Assembly (NCBI GenBank): GCA_025458905.1
Contig: JALORN010000020.1
Location: 1 to 64,000 of the forward strand
Direction: 5' to 3'
DNA length: 64,000 bases
Origin: Steroidobacteraceae bacterium
GTDB lineage: Bacteria > Pseudomonadota > Gammaproteobacteria > Steroidobacterales > Steroidobacteraceae
Part shown: positions 60,162 to 64,000 of the stretch, one piece after another
Position numbering within the stretch: the stretch's first letter is position 1
Layout: each line of letters opens with the position of its first letter
Position numbers and translations under genes: made by a program
The notes under the pieces: model-generated
What the model was told of the DNA's origin: nothing
The model's database searches: none
The model's input: the letters and a program-made list of their open reading frames with translations, nothing else

Positions 60162-61028
60162 TCAGTTCCCCGTGATCAGGTAGCTCAGGATGCGGTCGGC
60201 GGTCTGCGGCGCCCACTGTGCATAGCCGCTCCAGTGGCCGAAGCGCTCGCGCAGCGTCGCGGCCGCCGCGGCCGCGACCTCGCCGCGCACGCGCTCGGTC
60301 ATCGCCACGCCGTCCTCGCCGGGCCGCGGCGTCTGCTCGCCGATCGCGCGGTAGGCCACGCGGGTCGCCTCGAGCAGGCGCAGCACGTACTCGCGATAGT
60401 CCGCGACCCACTCGGGCCCGCCGGGGCCGGTGTGGCCGCCGACGACGAAGTCGAACTGCAGCTTCATCGCCTCGTCGAGCGAGTGCAGGTAGCCGCCGAA
60501 GTCGGTGTCCGGCAGGTTGCGGTACGGTGCGACGCCCGGCTCGATGCCGTCGACCCAGACCAGCATGCGGCCGCGGTCGGTGGGCAGCAGGAACAGCAGG
60601 TTCGAGTCCGAGTGGTTCGGGCCGAAATAGCGGACTTCCAGCGTCGCCGCACCGTCGGCGATCACCTCGCCGTCGCCGATCAGCCGCGTCGGCGGCAGCA
60701 CGTCGGCGTCGCCGCGCCGCGCGATGCGCCGCTGCGCCGCCTCGTGCGCGCAGACCTCGCAACCCTCGCCCGCCGCGAGCACGTGGCCGCCGCAGATGTG
60801 GTCGCGGTGGTCGTGCGAATAGACGATGCGGGCGAGCGGCCGGTCGGTGACGCTGGCGATCGCCTCGCGATAGGCCGCCGCCGCCACGTCGCCGATCGGG
60901 TCGATCGCCGTGACGCCGCGCTCGCCGACGACGAAGGTGCTGAGGTAGAAGCCCTTGTTCCAGCGGAACAGGAACACGCCGCGGCCGAGGCTCTCGACCT
61001 GCCAAGACCCGGCCGCGCCGGCGCTCAC
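60162..61028 (-). CDS. Metallo-beta-lactamase-fold hydrolase
   Basis: A 288-residue MBL protein without signal peptide. GVFLFRWNKGFYLSTFVVGERGVTAIDPIG, the metal motif IVYSHDHRDHICGG (HxHxDH), FGPNHSDSNLLFLLP (ligand His) and VVGGHTGPGG (last His) are in place. It is a divergent paralogue of the exported MBL protein at 15810-16817. Its stop is 4 bp before the reductase ATG. Confidence 0.92.
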   Translation of the reverse strand: MSAGAAGSWQVESLGRGVFLFRWNKGFYLSTFVVGERGVTAIDPIGDVAAAAYREAIASVTDRPLARIVYSHDHRDHICGGHVLAAGEGCEVCAHEAAQRRIARRGDADVLPPTRLIGDGEVIADGAATLEVRYFGPNHSDSNLLFLLPTDRGRMLVWVDGIEPGVAPYRNLPDTDFGGYLHSLDEAMKLQFDFVVGGHTGPGGPEWVADYREYVLRLLEATRVAYRAIGEQTPRPGEDGVAMTERVRGEVAAAAAATLRERFGHWSGYAQWAPQTADRILSYLITGN

Positions 61029-61097
61029 CGGGCGCTCCGCACGTCGCCGCTGCTGCGCCGGCTCATCGCGCGCCAGGACCGCACCGCGCGCGCCCCC

Positions 61098-62150
61098 TCA
61101 GAGGATCCCGCGCTCGACCATGCGCTGGATCGCATCGGCCTGGCGCTGCTGGAAGTAGCTGCGGTCGGGGATCTTCACCTTGTCGCCGTCGAGCAGGCCG
61201 TTGCGGCGGCGCAGGTCGGCCTTCGCATACGACTCGGCGAACAGCTCGAGCGCCTGGCGCGACAGCATGTTGGACATCTGTGGCCGGCGGCGCGCGGCGC
61301 GCAGGCCGGCCATGTCGAGGTACGCGTTCGCGACCGAGGAGTTGCCGACGCCGGCGACGACCATCTGGTTGCCCTGCAGGTCGATGATGTCGGAGAAGCC
61401 GTTGCTCGAATCCACCGGCACGTCGATGCCGGTGAGACGCGCGTTGTTCGCCGAGACCACGTAGGCGAGGTTCTCGAGTGCGCGCGCGCGGCGCGCGATC
61501 TGCTTGATCGTGAGGTTCGGCGAGGCGACCTCGCTGGTCGAATGCAGGAACACCTCGGCGCCGCGGATCGCGTGGCAGCGCGCGACCTCCGGGTAGAGGA
61601 TCTCCTCGGAGGCGATCGCCGCGAGTTTGCCGATCGGCGTGTCCGCGACCGGGAACACCCCCTCGAGCCCGTAGACGTCGAGGTACTTGTCCCAGACGTC
61701 GTGCGGCGTCGGCGCGAAGATCGAGATCAGCCGCCGGTAGGTGAGGATCTTCCTGCCGGCCGGGTCGAACACCCAGCAGGCCTGGAAATAGAGGCCGGGG
61801 AAGTGCCGGTCGGTCTCGTAGCCGTTGCCCGCGAGATAGACGCCGTGCTTCTGCGCGACCGCGGCCAGCGCATCGTACTCGGGGCCGTCCGGGGCGACGG
61901 CGCCCTTCTCGGCCCACTCCGGGATGGTCTCGCCCCAGGGCGGACCGCTCAGGATGTACTCCGGCAGCACCACCAGCTTCAGGTCGGCGCCGATCCAGCG
62001 CTTCGCGCCCTGGATCGCGAGGCTGATGCGGTCGATCGACGACTTCATGCGCGCCGCCGCCGCGGCCCGGCCGGAATCCAGGTGGACACCGTCGCAGTCG
62101 ATCTGCAGCGCGAGGGCGACGTATCGGTCGAGCTTGGCGGGTGCGTTCAT
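61098..62150 (-). CDS. Nitrilase-fold (carbon-nitrogen hydrolase) protein lacking catalytic Cys and Lys
   Basis: A 350-residue nitrilase-superfamily protein: VALALQIDCDGV, LKLVVLPEYILSGPPWG (catalytic Glu present), ILTYRRLISIFAPTP where the Lys of YRK is Arg, and GKLAAIASEEILYPEVARCHAIRGAEVFLHSTSE where the nucleophile Cys of the usual CxDxxxPE is Ser. The remainder (YVVSANNARL, GNQMVVAGVGNSSVANAYLDM) is the normal fold. RBS GGAGG before the ATG. With Cys absent, amidase activity is doubtful. It is divergent from the TRAP binding-protein gene (71 bp). Confidence 0.88.
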   Translation of the reverse strand: MNAPAKLDRYVALALQIDCDGVHLDSGRAAAAARMKSSIDRISLAIQGAKRWIGADLKLVVLPEYILSGPPWGETIPEWAEKGAVAPDGPEYDALAAVAQKHGVYLAGNGYETDRHFPGLYFQACWVFDPAGRKILTYRRLISIFAPTPHDVWDKYLDVYGLEGVFPVADTPIGKLAAIASEEILYPEVARCHAIRGAEVFLHSTSEVASPNLTIKQIARRARALENLAYVVSANNARLTGIDVPVDSSNGFSDIIDLQGNQMVVAGVGNSSVANAYLDMAGLRAARRRPQMSNMLSRQALELFAESYAKADLRRRNGLLDGDKVKIPDRSYFQQRQADAIQRMVERGIL

Positions 62151-62221
62151 GGGACCTCCGGTCTGGCTATAGTAGCCGCTGAAGCCGCCCGGACGCCCGC
62201 CCAGGACCCGCGTACCAGCCC

Positions 62222-63355
62222 ATGAATCGCCGCCATTTCCTGCGGGACGCGCTCGCGGGCGCCGTGACCCTGCCGCGGCTTGCGGCAGCGCCCCGGCTCG
62301 CAGGCGCGCTCGCGGGCGCAGCGACGCTGGGCCTCGGCGGCTGCGCCGGCGAGTCCAAGGGTCCGCGCCGCAAGCTGGTCTACGCGAGCGGCTTCTCGCT
62401 CGCCAAGTCGATCGACGAGCGCCTCTGGCTCGACTTCGAGAAGCGCGTCGAGGCGGCGCTGCCGGACAACGACGTGCGGCTGCTGATCCGCGGCGAGGCC
62501 GGCCCCGAGGAACAGATGTTCGGCAGCCTGCGCCGCGACCGCATCCAGGTCGCGGGCGGCTCGTTCGCCGGCGTCGCGATGCTCGTGCCGGAGATCGCGC
62601 TATTGTCGGCACCGTTCCTGTTCGACTCCGAGCAGGAAGTCGACTTCGTGATGGACCGCTACATGCTCGGCGCGTTCCGCGAGCTGTTCGGGCGGATCGG
62701 GCTGCGGCTGCTGCACTGGACCGAGATCGGCTGGGTCAACCTCTACGGCAAGCGACCGATGTGGACGCCCGCAGCCGCGCGCGGCCAGCGGGTGCGCGCC
62801 TCGGCCTCGATCGCCTCGCAGGCCTTCGTCCGCGAGATCGGCGCGGACACCATCACCCTGCCCTTTTCCGAGGTGCTGCCGAGCCTGCAGACGGGACTGA
62901 TCGACGCCGGCGTCACCAGCGTGACCATGTACGCGCTGTCGGGCATCCCGGGCGAGGCGCCTTACTACGTGCTGACGCGCCACACCTACGACATGGGCGT
63001 GATGCTCGCGAGCGCCGAGTGGTACGACGGCTTGTCCGAGCGCGAGCGCGCGGTCTACGCGCTCGGCCTCGGCGGCGCCGAGAGCACCCGGCGCGCGGCG
63101 CGCGACTCGGTCGCGGCGCTGCTGCGCGAACTGCCCGGGAGAGGCGTCCGCATCCACGATCCCTCGCCGCAGGAACGGGCCACGTGGCGCGCAGCGGCCT
63201 GGCCCTCGCACCGCAAGCTGGTCCGCCAGATCGGCGGGCAGGCACAGCGGATCTACGACACGCTGCTCGAGGGTCGCGAGGCGTTCGCGCGCTCGCGGGA
63301 CGCCGCGCTCGCCGGCACGGCCGCCGCCGCGGCACCCGACGACAGCGCCCGCTGA
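62222..63355 (+). CDS. TRAP-type (DctP-family) substrate-binding lipoprotein
   Basis: A 377-residue periplasmic binding protein with a Tat-like leader (MNRRHFLRDALAGAVTL) and a lipobox in TLGLGGC. The mature part has the DctP landmarks: WLDFEKRVEAALPDNDVRLLI, QVAGGSFAGVAMLVPEIALLSAPFLFDSEQEVDFVMD, RVRASASIASQAFVREIGADTITLPFSEVLPSLQTGLIDAGVTS. It captures organic acids for a DctQM permease; no permease genes are visible, though they may lie beyond the right edge. Confidence 0.9.
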   Translation: MNRRHFLRDALAGAVTLPRLAAAPRLAGALAGAATLGLGGCAGESKGPRRKLVYASGFSLAKSIDERLWLDFEKRVEAALPDNDVRLLIRGEAGPEEQMFGSLRRDRIQVAGGSFAGVAMLVPEIALLSAPFLFDSEQEVDFVMDRYMLGAFRELFGRIGLRLLHWTEIGWVNLYGKRPMWTPAAARGQRVRASASIASQAFVREIGADTITLPFSEVLPSLQTGLIDAGVTSVTMYALSGIPGEAPYYVLTRHTYDMGVMLASAEWYDGLSERERAVYALGLGGAESTRRAARDSVAALLRELPGRGVRIHDPSPQERATWRAAAWPSHRKLVRQIGGQAQRIYDTLLEGREAFARSRDAALAGTAAAAAPDDSAR

Positions 63356-63368
63356 ACCCGGAGCCGCG

Positions 63369-64000
63369 ATGCGCCCGCACATCGAGTTCATCCCGTCACA
63401 GTGGCTGCCGTGGGACGAGGCGGTCCTCGCGGCGGCGCGACCTGGCGTCGCCGCGCGCGTGCTGTCGCGCGACGATGCCGACGGTGCCTGCAGCCTGGTG
63501 GTGCGCTACCCACCGGGCTACGCGCGTGGGCCGGAGGCGCTCGACGCCGACGAGGAGTTCATCGTTCTTCAGGGGGCGCTCGAGATCGATGGCGTCGTCT
63601 ACGGCCGCCACGACTATGCGCACCTGCCGCGTGGGCTGCGGCGCTCGGGGATGATGAGCCGCGGCGGCGCGGAGGTGCTGACCTTCTTCTCCGAGGCGCC
63701 GCTCGCCCATGCCGGCGATGGCGGCGCGCTGCCGGCTGCCGATCCTGCGCGCCTCGTGCGCCGCATCGACACGCGCGCGATGGCGGGCATGCAGGGGCCG
63801 CGCCGGCACATGGCGAGCGAGGGCTTCAATCACGGCGGCACCGTCCACAAGCTGCTGTTCGACGATCCGCTGACGCACGACAAGACCTGGATCGCGGGCC
63901 TGCCGCCGTACTGGACCTGCGACACCGTCGAGCGCCACCCGGTCTGCGAGGAGGAATTCGCGCTCGCCGGCGACATCCACATGCCGAACGGCGTGATGTA
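63369..64000 (+). CDS. Cupin-domain protein, partial (runs off the right edge)
   Basis: The frame is open from the ATG at 63369 to the last base (210 residues without a stop). A first cupin-like module reads VVRYPPGYARGPEALDADEEFIVLQGALEIDGVVYGRHDYAHLPRGL (metal-binding His/Glu variant), and the second half (THDKTWIAGLPPYWTCDTVERHPVCEEEFALAGDI) starts another. This fits two-cupin (bicupin) proteins such as DUF4437/ChrR-like. It follows the TRAP binding protein by 13 bp. Truncated only by the window. Confidence 0.75.
   Translation, partial: MRPHIEFIPSQWLPWDEAVLAAARPGVAARVLSRDDADGACSLVVRYPPGYARGPEALDADEEFIVLQGALEIDGVVYGRHDYAHLPRGLRRSGMMSRGGAEVLTFFSEAPLAHAGDGGALPAADPARLVRRIDTRAMAGMQGPRRHMASEGFNHGGTVHKLLFDDPLTHDKTWIAGLPPYWTCDTVERHPVCEEEFALAGDIHMPNGVM

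Noticed and set aside
1-64000. CRISPR arrays, rRNA and tRNA genes
   Set aside because: No regularly spaced repeats and no T-loop or anticodon-type cloverleaf sequence was recognised; a scan with dedicated tools could still find a tRNA I missed.

Overview
The window is very G+C-rich bacterial chromosome, densely packed with genes, many joined by 4-bp ATGA/GTGA stop-start overlaps. A UPF0270/YheU protein, a PA0069-family radical SAM protein under a canonical CTGT-N8-ACAG LexA box, a biosynthetic IlvA with tandem ACT domains and an RlmE relic all suggest a proteobacterium. Gammaproteobacteria (Steroidobacter/Nevskia/xanthomonad-like) is the best guess. This is inference: the window has no rRNA and I recognised no tRNA.

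Region 1 (1-9797, minus strand) is one operon-like run of seven genes: three lipoproteins (one almost entirely Gly/Ser/Ala-rich), a transmembrane Ser/Thr kinase, a transmembrane protein with PEGA-like repeats and a C-terminal SUMF1 (FGE-like) domain, a proline-rich single-span protein and a MotA/TolQ/ExbB-type channel. It continues past the left edge. It looks like a kinase-controlled, possibly proton-driven envelope assembly and is my main candidate for an undescribed system. Region 2 (9895-12063) is a LexA-box-controlled radical SAM gene split by a 348-residue intein placed exactly at the third cysteine of the CxxxCxxC iron-sulfur motif.

Region 3 (12-35 kb) is mostly housekeeping and small-molecule metabolism: an MFS exporter, a tandem alpha/beta hydrolase, MBL hydrolases, class I FBP aldolase, a membrane-anchored MDR reductase, an outer-membrane barrel, a membrane LytTR regulator, OsmC, YheU, VOC, AI-2E transporter, cupin, MOSC, TerC, an HPF-like protein, a thioredoxin/aldo-keto reductase pair, alpha/beta hydrolases and threonine dehydratase. 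Region 4 (35-53 kb) holds a long coiled-coil FHA protein, an MFS permease, DUF4272, a glutathione transferase, DUF3617, a DD-peptidase, a TMTC-like membrane protein, a quinone reductase, a molybdenum hydroxylase large subunit without visible partners, a CMD-CHAD-membrane operon, a broken rlmE, an FAD dehydrogenase and a TrmH-like methyltransferase.

Region 5 (53.7-55.5 kb) is a small sparse island with a ParD/ParE-type toxin-antitoxin pair flanked by a 12-bp inverted repeat and an orphan ribbon-helix-helix protein. Region 6 (55.6-64 kb) is a catabolic-looking block: an outer-membrane protein, amidohydrolase, lipoprotein SUMF1 protein, enoyl-reductase-like MDR, MBL hydrolase, a nitrilase-fold protein that lacks the catalytic Cys and Lys, a TRAP-type binding protein and a cupin protein cut by the right edge.

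Two themes recur: enzyme folds whose canonical catalytic residues are replaced (GxHTG hydrolases, Cys-less SUMF1 domains, a Cys-less nitrilase), and enzymes of small-molecule catabolism carrying export signals.
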